A stretch of 42,151 bases of DNA from Lachnospiraceae bacterium (GCA_004558185.1 SFDP01000020.1:1-42151), one strand, 5' to 3'. Positions 14,568 to 23,222 are shown, counted from the first letter of the stretch. Notes: a model not told the origin generated them from the letters alone. Program-made: numbers and translations.

Positions 14568-15833
14568 GTGAAATTTCGCTGGGATAAGAAGTATTTATAT
14601 TGGGGATTGACCGCTTTTTTGGTACTTTTGGGCTGTATTGGAGTAATCTATTTTCTTTTTAATGGCTCTATCCTTAAATCCAATTTAAAGCAAATTATCC
14701 GTATATCCATGCCAATAATAGATGGCCTGATTATTGCCTATTTGCTGGCGCCTCTCGTAAATCTGATTGAGCAAAAACTACTGTATCCGCTTTACAAAAA
14801 ATTAAATGTACAGGTTGATAGAAAGATAACTAACCGGACACGAATCTATTCTATTTCTCTTACCTTTTTACTGGTTTTATCATTACTTTACAGCTTTATC
14901 CAATATGTAATTCCTCAAATATACGAGAGTCTTATCAGCATTGTAGGACAGCTTCCCACCTATTTTAACAATATGATGCAAGCCCTGGATCAGCTTTTCA
15001 GTGAGAATCCTCAGATGGAAAGCTATGTTGCGGAAGCTTTCAGTCGTTTTTCTACCATAAATCAGGATTTATTGAAAAATATCAACAACATTATTCAGAC
15101 CTTTTCTCAAAGTGTAATTTCCATTTTCAGAGAAACCTTAAATCTGATTATCGGCTTCATTATTTCCATTTATTTATTATTCAGTAAAGAGCGTTTCTTG
15201 GCTCAAAGTAAGAAGATAATCTATGCCTGCTTTGAACGGGATACTGCCAATAATCTGGTCAGCGATTTTAAAATGATTAATCGTACCTTTGGTGGCTTTA
15301 TCAGTGGAAAAATCCTCGATTCTCTGATTATCGGAGTGATTTGTTATCTCTGCATCAGCCTGATCGGAACACCATATCCTTTACTTGTCAGTGTAATTGT
15401 GGGTGTAACGAATATAATTCCGTATTTTGGCCCTTTTTTAGGCGCAATTCCCTGTGCGATCCTTATTTTAATGGTAGATCCGATTCAATGCCTGTATTTT
15501 GTCATTTTCATTCTTGTTTTACAGCAGTTTGACGGAAATATTCTGGGACCTAAGATATTGGGAAATTCCATTGGAATTTCCGCATTCTGGATTATTTTCT
15601 CAGTGACCATATTTGGAGGCTTATTCGGTGTTCTGGGTATGGTTATCGGAGTGCCTGTATTTGCAGTTATTTATAATTTATTTAATCGATATATCCGTAA
15701 ACGGCTTGAGCGAAAGGGGTATCCGATAGAAACAGATAATTACAGAGATGCGGTAAAAATCGATGAACATAATTATATCATAACAGAAAAAGGAAATGTA
15801 TCCGGTAAAAGCAAAATGAAGCGCAACGACTGA
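14568..15833 (+). CDS. AI-2E family transporter (PerM/TqsA-like permease)
   Basis: A 421-residue membrane protein. I choose GTG 14568 because AAAGGAGG (14551-14558) precedes it; a TTG at 14544 would put that site inside the gene. Two N-terminal membrane helices, a long extramembrane helical stretch (~100-190), and a C-terminal group of about five helices with GVTNIIPYFGPFLGAIPCAI and NILGPKILGNSIGISAFWII are hallmarks of the AI-2E/UPF0118 family. Members export small solutes; some act as Na+/H+ antiporters or auxin/AI-2 exporters, so the substrate is open. Monocistronic by its own promoter and downstream hairpins. Confidence 0.9.
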   Translation: MKFRWDKKYLYWGLTAFLVLLGCIGVIYFLFNGSILKSNLKQIIRISMPIIDGLIIAYLLAPLVNLIEQKLLYPLYKKLNVQVDRKITNRTRIYSISLTFLLVLSLLYSFIQYVIPQIYESLISIVGQLPTYFNNMMQALDQLFSENPQMESYVAEAFSRFSTINQDLLKNINNIIQTFSQSVISIFRETLNLIIGFIISIYLLFSKERFLAQSKKIIYACFERDTANNLVSDFKMINRTFGGFISGKILDSLIIGVICYLCISLIGTPYPLLVSVIVGVTNIIPYFGPFLGAIPCAILILMVDPIQCLYFVIFILVLQQFDGNILGPKILGNSIGISAFWIIFSVTIFGGLFGVLGMVIGVPVFAVIYNLFNRYIRKRLERKGYPIETDNYRDAVKIDEHNYIITEKGNVSGKSKMKRND

Positions 15834-15851
15834 ATTGACTTGATTCGGTAT

Positions 15852-15928
15852 TAACTATTCGTTAAAGTGTTCTTTTGCGAATAGTTATATTTTATAAGAT
15901 AAGAGAAGGAATTCTGGTTCCTTCTCTT
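15852..15928. terminator. Two hairpins between convergent genes
   Basis: Hairpin 1: TAACTATTCG (15852-15861) with CGAATAGTTA (15878-15887), followed by TATTTTAT on the + strand. Hairpin 2: AAGAGAAGGAA (15901-15911) with TTCCTTCTCTT (15918-15928), perfect 11 bp. They separate the AI-2E gene (+) from the LUD gene (-) and probably terminate from both sides. Confidence 0.7.
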
Positions 15929-15962
15929 AATTAAATCATATCAACGCAAAAATACATTATTT

Positions 15963-16568
15963 CTAATATCCCAGCTTTTCATTGATCAGAATCACTTCGT
16001 AATCTGCACCGGTAGGCTTTGTTAATAAAACGGTCAGTCCACGACAAATTCTTTCGGGACTGTTACAATCATAGCATTTATCCCCATTGGCCGCACAGGG
16101 CGTTTTACGTTTCAGACGCTGACAGTTCAGAGGTGCTGCCACATTACGGGCTCGATAAAGAGCCTGCTCATAATCAGGTGCAATTTTATTCGCTCCCACA
16201 ATGAAAAAGACTTTTTTGGGCCCATACAGAGTCGCTGAAACACGATTACAGGTACCATCGATATTAATTAATTCGCCGGTTTCAGCCACGGCGTTCAGAG
16301 AGGAAAAATAAATTTTAGCCCGATGAGCAAGCTCACGCATCTCTTGATCGTTTTTATCCGCTAACGGCTTCCAGGGCCAATATACCTGATTATTCTTAAT
16401 TAATTCCTCATATAATCCCATTTCCTGAATGGTAACTGACCCACCAATACCTATTTCTTCACCCTTCAGGGCTTCGGCCAGGTATTGCACAGCCTCACCG
16501 GAAGCATCAAAGCAGGAAACCTTAAAGCCTTTCTTTTCCAAATTATCCTTTAAAATCGTAAAATCCAT
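15963..16568 (-). CDS. LUD-domain protein (LutC/DUF162-like)
   Basis: A 201-residue stand-alone LUD protein. GIGGSVTIQEMGL and SSLNAVAETGELINIDGTCN are the family's best conserved blocks, followed by NRVSATLYGPKKVFFIVGAN. Near the C-terminus is a cysteine group (NCQRLKRKTPCAANGDKCYD, then CNSPERIC) able to hold a metal or Fe-S cluster. LutC/LutB relatives act in lactate oxidation, but lutA and lutB are absent here, and this short clostridial subtype has no assigned role. It lies 39 bases after the cytidylate-kinase-like gene and is probably cotranscribed with it. Confidence 0.85.
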   Translation of the reverse strand: MDFTILKDNLEKKGFKVSCFDASGEAVQYLAEALKGEEIGIGGSVTIQEMGLYEELIKNNQVYWPWKPLADKNDQEMRELAHRAKIYFSSLNAVAETGELINIDGTCNRVSATLYGPKKVFFIVGANKIAPDYEQALYRARNVAAPLNCQRLKRKTPCAANGDKCYDCNSPERICRGLTVLLTKPTGADYEVILINEKLGY

Positions 16569-16607
16569 CTGACTTCCTCCCTACAGGCAATTCCTTAACT
16601 ATTTTCT

Positions 16608-17231
16608 TTATCTGTTGCTTTCAAAATTGGCTACGGCCTGAATAATCAACTGAATGCTGCCCTCTATTCCGTATTTGGAGCTGTTAAGGCACAGATCATA
16701 GCTGTCTGCTCTTCCCCATTTCTTCGAGGAATAATAATTATAGTAGCTTTGACGCTGTTTATCATTCTTTCTCATCATTTCCCTGGCCTTTTGCTCGGAA
16801 ACATCGTACTTATCCATAATACGCTTAACTTTGCATTCTTCATTCCCATAGATAAACAGATTTAAGCAATTCTTATATTCGCTTAACGCATAATCAGCAC
16901 ATCGGCCAACAATTACACAGGGAGCCTCATCAGCCATTTTCTTAATGGCATCAAACTGCGCCAGAAAAACCTTGTGGCTGATCGGCATATCCATAAAGGA
17001 AGACGCATTATAGCCAAAGGAATAAGTATCCATAACCAGATTATATAAGAAAGAATTGGTAGGTCTCTCATCGTGGCTCTCAATCATTTCCTGGCAAAAC
17101 CCACTTTCTTTTGCTGCTCTGGCCAATAATTCCTTATCATAGCATTTAATACCGAAATGTTCAGCTACCTTTTCTCCTATTTCACGGCCTCCTGAACCAA
17201 ACTGCCTTCCGATTGTAATGATTGTATTCAT
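16608..17231 (-). CDS. Cytidylate kinase-like family protein
   Basis: A 207-residue P-loop kinase-like protein. The nucleotide-binding loop is ITIGRQFGSGGREIGEKVAE, the form found in the 'cytidylate kinase-like' family (PF13189) rather than the GPxGxGKST loop of true Cmk. The substrate is not known. Later motifs: ADEAPCVIVGRCADYAL and AREMMRKNDKQRQSYYNYYS. AAAGGTGGTG precedes ATG 17231. It should not be named cmk without further evidence. It has its own probable promoter (17265-17293). Confidence 0.85.
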   Translation of the reverse strand: MNTIITIGRQFGSGGREIGEKVAEHFGIKCYDKELLARAAKESGFCQEMIESHDERPTNSFLYNLVMDTYSFGYNASSFMDMPISHKVFLAQFDAIKKMADEAPCVIVGRCADYALSEYKNCLNLFIYGNEECKVKRIMDKYDVSEQKAREMMRKNDKQRQSYYNYYSSKKWGRADSYDLCLNSSKYGIEGSIQLIIQAVANFESNR

Positions 17232-17264
17232 CTACAGCACCACCTTTTGTAAAATTATGTAAAC

Positions 17265-17293
17265 ATTTTACACAATTAAAGAGAAAAATTCAA
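17265..17293 (-). promoter_or_regulatory. Putative promoter before the cytidylate-kinase-like gene
   Basis: On the - strand: TTGAAT (17293-17288), 17 bases, TAAAAT (17270-17265). It lies just after the rluD stop (17300) and would separate this gene and the LUD gene from the rluD-lspA-aroB group. Confidence 0.5.
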
Positions 17294-17299
17294 TCATTT

Positions 17300-18220
17300 T
17301 TATGAAGAGTGCTGCAATTTTCTTAATAGATTTTCAAAATAGACCGGAAGCTCTGCTTTTGTTTCAATAAAATGGCCGTCTCTGGGGTGCGAAAAGCCCA
17401 GAATATAAGCATGAAGGGTCTGTCCCTGCAGCCCATATTTATTCCTGCTGTCACCATAGATTTCATCTCCTAAAAGCGGATGTCCCAGGGATGATAAATG
17501 TACACGGATCTGATGGGTTCTTCCGGTTTCCAGACAACATTCGATATAAGTTGCATTATTCAATCTTTCCAGCACTTTTATATGGGTAATCGCCGGTTTC
17601 CCGTTTTGTCGATTAATGGCCATTTTTTTTCGTTCTGTGGGATGTCTGCCAATAGGCGCATTAATGGTATACTCATCCTCCTTCAGCCTTCCCATACAAA
17701 TTGCCCTGTAACGCCGCAGAATAGTATGCTCCTTAAGCTGCTTGGCAATAGACTCATGGGCAAAGTCGTTCTTACAGGCGATAATGGAGCCTGTGGTATC
17801 CTTGTCAATTCGATGAACTATACCGGGCCGCATCACTCCGTTAATTCCCGATAAGCTACTCCGGCAATGAAATAACAGCGCATTCACCAGGGTATCACTA
17901 TAATGTCCCGAAGAAGGATGCACTACCATACCTTTGGGTTTATTGACCACGATCACATCTTCATCCTCGTACAAAATATCCAGTGGAATATCCTGAGGAA
18001 GGATCTGAGGTTCAACACTGGGAGGAATACAGAATTCTATCTCATCTCCCGCAGAAAGCACATAATTAGCTTTAACCATTCTTCCCTTTACCGTTACCCT
18101 CTGCTCTCCAATCATTTTTTGAATATAGGAACGGGATAAAAATTCCAGATTGCTGCTTAAAAACTTATCCACCCGTGTCCCTTCCCATTCTGTCGATATC
18201 TGAAATCTGTGCACATCCAT
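17300..18220 (-). CDS. rluD: RluD-family 23S rRNA pseudouridine synthase
   Basis: A 306-residue RluA/RluD-family enzyme. An S4 RNA-binding domain (~15-62: RVDKFLSSNLEFLSRSYIQK) precedes the synthase domain. The catalytic Asp139 is in HRIDKDTTG; motif III-like RTHQIRVHLSSLGHPLLGD is present. The order S4-synthase and adjacency to lspA (three bases away) match B. subtilis YlyB, a large-subunit uridine modifier. The exact target uridines cannot be read from sequence. Confidence 0.92.
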   Translation of the reverse strand: MDVHRFQISTEWEGTRVDKFLSSNLEFLSRSYIQKMIGEQRVTVKGRMVKANYVLSAGDEIEFCIPPSVEPQILPQDIPLDILYEDEDVIVVNKPKGMVVHPSSGHYSDTLVNALLFHCRSSLSGINGVMRPGIVHRIDKDTTGSIIACKNDFAHESIAKQLKEHTILRRYRAICMGRLKEDEYTINAPIGRHPTERKKMAINRQNGKPAITHIKVLERLNNATYIECCLETGRTHQIRVHLSSLGHPLLGDEIYGDSRNKYGLQGQTLHAYILGFSHPRDGHFIETKAELPVYFENLLRKLQHSS

Positions 18221-18223
18221 AGC

Positions 18224-18757
18224 TTATTTAATCTCTCTCGCTTTTTTTTGCCGGATATTTAAAAAATCTAAATCCTGCTCCTTATAATAAAAGAGAAGGA
18301 GAACAGCAAGCAATATACAGGCCACTGAAACATAAATATCGGCCATATTAAAAATAGGGAAGTTAATCAAAACAAAGTAAAAAAAGTCTACTACATATTC
18401 CAAGCGTACCCGGTCAATCATATTTCCCACTGCACCTGAGGCGATCATAACCAGCAGGATATGCAGCCAGATGTATCGTTTTCCCTCCGGCATTTTTAAA
18501 AGAACATAACAAATAGCAATTAAAATAATGCAGGCAACCAGTACGAAAAATGCTTTTTGATTTTGCAGCATTCCAAAGGCCGCCCCCCGGTTCTCCAGAT
18601 AATTAAGTTCAAAAACGCCTTTAATTATCTCAACTGCCGGTCTGTCCTTGAGATTGATTACGGCAAGGTATTTGGTATACTGATCCAGCGCAATTAAAAT
18701 CAGCATCATTAGAAAATCAATCGTTAAAATTAATGGCTTTTTTAGGCTATTCTTCAT
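18224..18757 (-). CDS. lspA: Lipoprotein signal peptidase (signal peptidase II)
   Basis: A 177-residue LspA with four membrane helices (~10-30, 68-87, 94-112, 130-158). Conserved NYLENRGAAFGML, GNMIDRVRLEYVVDFF and FNMADIYVS are present; Asp124 and Asp140 are the aspartyl-protease pair. It cleaves prolipoproteins after lipidation; the carboxypeptidase at 23223-24209, with an LLPGC lipobox, would be a substrate. It overlaps the aroB end by 11 bases and is followed by rluD after three bases. Confidence 0.95.
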   Translation of the reverse strand: MKNSLKKPLILTIDFLMMLILIALDQYTKYLAVINLKDRPAVEIIKGVFELNYLENRGAAFGMLQNQKAFFVLVACIILIAICYVLLKMPEGKRYIWLHILLVMIASGAVGNMIDRVRLEYVVDFFYFVLINFPIFNMADIYVSVACILLAVLLLFYYKEQDLDFLNIRQKKAREIK

Positions 18758-19847
18758 CCCGGTAAATAATCTCCTCTATTCCTGCTAAAATTTCTTCTTC
18801 CTTCACGGTAGGGTCAATTATTGCCTTCCCTATTTGTTTTAATAAAACAAATTTTATCTGCCCCTGTTCCATTTTTTTATCTGATTTGGTCAGCTCCAGA
18901 ATTTTGCTTGCCTCAATTCCGGTAATACTGATAGGTAACTGAAAAAGTACAAACATATCTCTGACTTCATAATATTCTTCCATGGAAAGAAGCCCTCTTT
19001 TCCAGGAAATAAAGCTGGCAGCTACACAGCCCAGAGCTACGCACTCACCATGCTGGAGAGTGAAATTCTTTTCCTTCTCAATGGCATGACCAATCGTGTG
19101 TCCAAAATTCAACAGTGCACGTTCTCCCTGCTCCTTGGGATCCTTTTCTACAACGGCCTTTTTAATCCTGCAGCTCTGATAAATCATTTCCTCCAGAATA
19201 TCAGGATCCCTCTGATCAATTTCATCACTCTTGCCAATCAGCCACTCATAATAGGCTCCGTTCTTAATCAGTCCATGCTTCATTACTTCAGCAAAGCCGT
19301 TATAAAATTGTCGGTCATCCAATGTGGACAAAACTGAGATATTGATATACACCAGGCGAGGCATTTTGAATGCACCCACCATATTCTTATAAAGGTCAAA
19401 GTCTACACCGGTTTTTCCTCCTATGCTGCTGTCCACCTGCGCAAGAAGGGTGGTCGGAATCTGAATAAACTCTATTCCTCTTAAATAGGTTGCTGCAGCA
19501 AAGCCGGTCAAATCTCCTACGACACCCCCGCCCAGGGCAATTAACATATCCTTACGCTCCATACGGTGTTCGATCAGGTAACAATACAGTTCTCTTACTG
19601 TATCCAGGGTTTTACTGGCTTCTCCGGCAGGAAAGGAAAAGAGCAATACTTCCTTCGCCACAGGACTTAGGCTTTCTCTTATCCTCTCTCCATAAAGTGC
19701 CTCAACCTGAGAATCTGTAACGATACAGAGCCGCCTGTTTTCAGGAGCAAACCTGGCCATTTCCCTTCCCAGAGAATCAAAGTCTCTTTCAATAACAATG
19801 TCATAACAGGGCCTTTTTTCATACAACACTTCCAATCGCTTACTCAT
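18747..19847 (-). CDS. aroB: 3-dehydroquinate synthase
   Basis: A 366-residue AroB. I use ATG 19847 (MSKRLEVLYEKRPCYDI...), preceded by GGAAGAGG; the frame stays open for 32 more codons upstream across a likely terminator, so that extension is doubtful. NAD-binding GGGVVGDLTGFAAATYLRG, zinc ligands in LNFGHTIGHAIE and LQHGECVALG, and KTGVDFDLYKNMVGAF identify the enzyme, the second step of the shikimate pathway. No promoter is evident between the terminator at 19891-19919 and the start. Confidence 0.95.
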   Translation of the reverse strand: MSKRLEVLYEKRPCYDIVIERDFDSLGREMARFAPENRRLCIVTDSQVEALYGERIRESLSPVAKEVLLFSFPAGEASKTLDTVRELYCYLIEHRMERKDMLIALGGGVVGDLTGFAAATYLRGIEFIQIPTTLLAQVDSSIGGKTGVDFDLYKNMVGAFKMPRLVYINISVLSTLDDRQFYNGFAEVMKHGLIKNGAYYEWLIGKSDEIDQRDPDILEEMIYQSCRIKKAVVEKDPKEQGERALLNFGHTIGHAIEKEKNFTLQHGECVALGCVAASFISWKRGLLSMEEYYEVRDMFVLFQLPISITGIEASKILELTKSDKKMEQGQIKFVLLKQIGKAIIDPTVKEEEILAGIEEIIYRDEE

Positions 19848-19890
19848 TGCTTCGTTTCCTCTTCCTTCTCTTCTTTTCAAAACCAATTCC

Positions 19891-19919
19891 AAAAAAAACT
19901 CCCTACCGCAGGCAGGAAG
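19891..19919 (-). terminator. Terminator after sepF
   Basis: On the - strand CTTCCTGCC (19919-19911), TGC loop, GGTAGGGAG (19907-19899), then eight T (19898-19891). The 9-bp stem has two wobble pairs. It would end the HlyD-yggS-sepF transcript, or attenuate it ahead of aroB. Confidence 0.75.
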
Positions 19920-19945
19920 CTTCTTCTCAGAATTTATTATCACTA

Positions 19946-20446
19946 TTAATTGTGAATAGATGGAACATCAAATGATCCGCTTAAGATTTCCTGAAAGTCA
20001 CCTGAAATATCTACGCTGGCAGGCGTAATAATGAAAATATAGTGGGATATCTTCTGCAGATTACCACTGATGGCATAGCAGGAGCCGGAAGTAAAATCAA
20101 TGATTCTCTGTGCAACGTCAACGTCTATGCCTTCAAGATTCAGTACCACCGTTCGATTAGCCAGAAGCGTCTCCGTAATCTCCCTGGCGTCCTCAACGGA
20201 AGTAGGCTTGATTACACAGACCTCCATCCCGGAACCGCTGAGTCTGCGGGGCTGCTGTCTGATTGGGGAAACTCTGGGCGTTGTCTTCTTAACCTTCTCC
20301 TCCTCATAGGTAGAATCACCTTTGATAGAGCTGATCTTACTCTCCTTGGGATCCTCGTCATCTAAATAATCATCATCCTCATAATAATCATCATTATCTT
20401 CATCGTTCAACTTCATAATCTTTAAGAAATTGTCCATTACACTCAT
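19946..20446 (-). CDS. sepF: Cell division protein SepF
   Basis: A 166-residue SepF. The N-terminus (MSVMDNFLKIMKL) is the short amphipathic membrane anchor, followed by an acidic linker (~14-70). The C-terminal ~85 residues are the conserved domain: NRTVVLNLEGIDVDVAQRII, DFTSGSCYAISGNLQKIS, and FIITPASVDISGDF. SepF bundles FtsZ and tethers it to the membrane in Gram-positives. TAGGAG precedes ATG 20446. It follows yggS by 17 bases, the frequent Firmicute order. Confidence 0.95.
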   Translation of the reverse strand: MSVMDNFLKIMKLNDEDNDDYYEDDDYLDDEDPKESKISSIKGDSTYEEEKVKKTTPRVSPIRQQPRRLSGSGMEVCVIKPTSVEDAREITETLLANRTVVLNLEGIDVDVAQRIIDFTSGSCYAISGNLQKISHYIFIITPASVDISGDFQEILSGSFDVPSIHN

Positions 20447-20463
20447 TGCTATAACTCCTATTC

Positions 20464-21153
20464 TTATCCCGGCTGATAATTACGTTCGCCAAAAATCCCT
20501 GTTCCTACACGAACATAATCAGCGCCTTCTTCAACGGCGACCTGATAGTCTCCAGTCATACCCATAGATAGAATATCCATATAAACATTATCAATGTTTT
20601 TCGTCATTATGTCAACATATAATTGTTTCATTGCTTTAAAATATTCTCGGTTTTCTTCTCCATTTTCGACAAAGGGGGCCACTGTCATTAAGCCCCTGAT
20701 CTGTACTCCGGGCAGCAGACTGATCTGGCGAATCAATTGCTCACAATCCCCCGGACTGACTCCAAACTTGGAATCCTCATGGGCAATATTGACTTCGATC
20801 AAAATGGGCATAACCTTCCCTTTTTTTTGTGCCTCCTTACTGATCTCTTCTGCAAGACGCAAGGAATCTACACTATGGATCAGAGCCACCTTATCGATGA
20901 TATACTTTACTTTGTTCCTTTGCAGATGACCAATCATATGCCAGCGAATATCCTTGGGCAGTAAATCAAACTTTTCTACAATTTCCTGAACCTTATTCTC
21001 CCCGAAGTCCCGAATACCATAAAGATAGGCTTCCTCTATTGCCGAAACAGGCTTCGTTTTACTCACTGCAATCAGCTTTACCTTTCCCCTTTTTTCCGGC
21101 GGGGCTGCCTCATCTATTTTTTGGGTTACCAGCCTGAGATTTTCCTGAATCAT
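20464..21153 (-). CDS. yggS: YggS-family pyridoxal-phosphate homeostasis protein
   Basis: A 229-residue PLP-binding protein. I take ATG 21153 because GGAGG lies just before it; a GTG at 21165 would include that site. KLIAVSKTKPVSAIEEAYLY carries the PLP lysine, then FGENKVQEIVEK, WHMIGHLQRNKVK and the C-terminal LSMGMTGDYQVAVEEGADYV with VRVGTGIFGER. The family controls B6 vitamer and amino-acid balance and lies beside sepF in most Firmicutes. It is 28 bases after the HlyD-like gene. Confidence 0.95.
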   Translation of the reverse strand: MIQENLRLVTQKIDEAAPPEKRGKVKLIAVSKTKPVSAIEEAYLYGIRDFGENKVQEIVEKFDLLPKDIRWHMIGHLQRNKVKYIIDKVALIHSVDSLRLAEEISKEAQKKGKVMPILIEVNIAHEDSKFGVSPGDCEQLIRQISLLPGVQIRGLMTVAPFVENGEENREYFKAMKQLYVDIMTKNIDNVYMDILSMGMTGDYQVAVEEGADYVRVGTGIFGERNYQPG

Positions 21154-21181
21154 GCTTACCTCCACTTATAAAGTCATTTTC

Positions 21182-22576
21182 CTAATTTAAAAACTCATTT
21201 TCATCTACCGTCTGCGCATCCAATACGATATAGTCATATTCGATCAAACCGTACTCTGTATTGGAACGGATAATGGAATACTCTTCATTTTGATATAAAA
21301 TCTGAATCTGCTTAAAATCGGCATATCCCTTATTCTTATTATATACCCCCACCAGAGACCCAAGCTGTGAAATCGTGTGCATTGCCATGGAATCCAGCTT
21401 CCGCAGGCGGTCCCCGGTTTTCAGCTCAGGGCTGTCTACATAATAGTAGCCATTTTCTTTGTTATAAATGCTGACAGGTACAAACTGATTGAGCTGATTT
21501 CCATTCTCATCGTAAATCTCTTTTAATACCCCCTGTTCTCCGCTTTCACCGCTTTTAGACACAAATTCCTCCGGAACCAGATAAAACTCTTTTTCCACAA
21601 TAGCTGAATTCGGCACCTTAAGGCCTCTTTCTTCCTCCAGTATGAGCTCAACATCCACAAAACGTTCTGTGCAGAAAGAAATCATCGAGTTATTAAAGGT
21701 GAGCTGAACAAAAGTATCCGCATCCTTATTGGTGAGGGTGCTTACTTTTGCCCAGGAGGTGTACTGATTTTTTAAAAATTTTACCTGAATATACTCCTTT
21801 TCCAATAAAAGCTCGGCTCGTTCAGGGTCTGTCTTAATGATTAAGGACCAATCTTCGCTGGTAATCAGCTTATATACAGGTTCTCCCGGACTGACCAGTT
21901 CATTGCTGAGCAACTGTTTTTTTTCATAATCTGTCTTCTTTAAGATGTCTTCCGCAATCATGGATGGCTCGAAGTCCTCATAGCCATCATAGGAATATAC
22001 TACAATTCCCGAAGTAGGAGAATTGCAAACATTAATCAAGCCACTTTCTCCCGAGCGGTTCAGCTTGTCCAGATTGTCCAGGATATTGGCATTGGCTTGC
22101 TTATACACAGTGCTCTCAATGGAGTATTTGAAATCATAGACAGAAGAAAAGCTTCGTATATCAAAGTTTCCTTTATAGTCCATTATGTCACTTCTAAGCT
22201 CCTCCAGATCTGCCTCACTCAGAGAATTTTCTCCCATACTCTGCTCTTCAATGATATCCTGCAGCCTTCCTCCTTCATCAATGGTGCAGACCATTTTTCC
22301 TGCACCTATTCTTGTACCTTCCCGTACATAATAGTTCAGATAACCGGCATAGGAGCTGTCCACAACAACCTCCTTACGAAGAGCCAGTCCGGTATAGATA
22401 TTTTCCACATAAAGAGACCCCGTTCGTACCTGGTATCCTGCAACACGCTTAGTCGTAAAATACATGAATACACAAATAATCATATACACAAAAATGACTC
22501 CAAAAAAAATCATTCCCAAGTTGATATTGATCGGCTTTCTATATTGTCTGATTTTATTTGAATTGTGATTTGCCAA
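21182..22576 (-). CDS. HlyD-like membrane adaptor protein
   Basis: 464 residues from a TTG start at 22576, preceded by GGGGAGG six bases away. One membrane helix (~22-44, LGMIFFGVIFVYMIICVFMY) is followed by a large extracytoplasmic region. SLYVENIYTGLALRKEVVVD, then VREGTRIGAGKMVCTI, and NSPTSGIVVYSYDGYE with SPGEPVYKLITSEDWSLIIK look like the two halves of a HlyD/biotinyl-lipoyl hairpin domain; a beta-rich tail follows (KVPNSAIVEKEFYLVPEEFV). No ABC transporter or outer component is nearby. Its position upstream of yggS-sepF suggests a link to the division or cell envelope machinery, but that is inference. Confidence 0.78.
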   Translation of the reverse strand: MANHNSNKIRQYRKPININLGMIFFGVIFVYMIICVFMYFTTKRVAGYQVRTGSLYVENIYTGLALRKEVVVDSSYAGYLNYYVREGTRIGAGKMVCTIDEGGRLQDIIEEQSMGENSLSEADLEELRSDIMDYKGNFDIRSFSSVYDFKYSIESTVYKQANANILDNLDKLNRSGESGLINVCNSPTSGIVVYSYDGYEDFEPSMIAEDILKKTDYEKKQLLSNELVSPGEPVYKLITSEDWSLIIKTDPERAELLLEKEYIQVKFLKNQYTSWAKVSTLTNKDADTFVQLTFNNSMISFCTERFVDVELILEEERGLKVPNSAIVEKEFYLVPEEFVSKSGESGEQGVLKEIYDENGNQLNQFVPVSIYNKENGYYYVDSPELKTGDRLRKLDSMAMHTISQLGSLVGVYNKNKGYADFKQIQILYQNEEYSIIRSNTEYGLIEYDYIVLDAQTVDENEFLN

Positions 22577-22642
22577 GGCAGACCTCCCCAAAATACTGTT
22601 TTACTATTGACAGCATAAGATATGGCTGCAGGTTTACCCTTC

Positions 22643-22670
22643 AAAAAAGGGACTGTTTCCACAGTCCCTT
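22643..22670 (-). terminator. Terminator after the small P-loop gene
   Basis: On the - strand AAGGGACTGT (22670-22661), GGAA loop, ACAGTCCCTT (22656-22647) and a run of T to 22643. A perfect 10-bp stem. It isolates the P-loop gene from the HlyD-like gene; TTGAAG right after the T-run with TATCTT 16 bases on could be the promoter of the latter. Confidence 0.88.
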
Positions 22671-22699
22671 ATGTATTCAATATCTATGCAGTCTAAAGT

Positions 22700-23119
22700 C
22701 TATAAGGATACAATAATCTTCGCTTTCAGATTATCATCAAGTTCTTTCTCATCACAGGAAACACTCAATACAAAATCTACACCGAACTGTTCACTGAGCT
22801 TCTCCAGCTTATCAATAACGGCTGTGATGCTGCAATTCTCCAGCCTTGCAATCTTGAGGAAGCTGTCGAAATACATCTGCTGCAAATCATGATCCTGAGA
22901 AATAATCCCACAGATGAATCCGATAAACTCATCACTGTTCATAAAACCAAAATCGGAAACATCAATCAAACGAACCTTATTGTTCAGTTCAAACATATGC
23001 TTGGTGCTTTTGTCTAAATAAACGATATTACCAGAAACATTTTTTACTTCACTATTCACTTTGTCTAATAAATACTTCGTCTTGCCTTTACCCTTCTGAC
23101 CTACAATCAACTGAACCAT
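22700..23119 (-). CDS. Small P-loop protein of unknown function
   Basis: A 139-residue protein starting MVQLIVGQKGKGKTKYLLDK: residues 7-14 are a Walker A loop (GQKGKGKT). A hydrophobic strand VDFVLSVSCDEKEL (~113-126) is the best candidate for a Walker B-like region, though no classic DE pair follows it. KNVSGNIVYLDKSTKHMFEL and VRLIDVSDFGFMNSDEF suggest an alpha/beta fold. AGGAGGG precedes ATG 23119. It has its own promoter and terminator. I cannot assign it to a characterised family; an ATP/GTP-binding regulatory protein is the most that can be said. Confidence 0.75.
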   Translation of the reverse strand: MVQLIVGQKGKGKTKYLLDKVNSEVKNVSGNIVYLDKSTKHMFELNNKVRLIDVSDFGFMNSDEFIGFICGIISQDHDLQQMYFDSFLKIARLENCSITAVIDKLEKLSEQFGVDFVLSVSCDEKELDDNLKAKIIVSL

Positions 23120-23190
23120 CGGTAATCCCTCCTAAAGTAAAATAAAGTTGCGTATGTTTCCCACAAAGGCTCATTCGTAACCTAATAAAT

Positions 23191-23219
23191 ATTATAGAGG
23201 ATATGCAGGTAAAAAACAA
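23191..23219 (-). promoter_or_regulatory. Promoter of the small P-loop gene
   Basis: On the - strand TTGTTT (23219-23214), 17 bases, TATAAT (23196-23191); start near 23184 and a ~65-base leader. It begins just after the carboxypeptidase stop; no terminator is visible between them. Confidence 0.6.
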
Positions 23220-23222
23220 CCT

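Noticed and set aside
18747..19943. Extended aroB start at 19943
   Set aside because: The extension would cross a stem-loop with an eight-T run and give an N-terminus longer than the family norm; ATG 19847 fits better.
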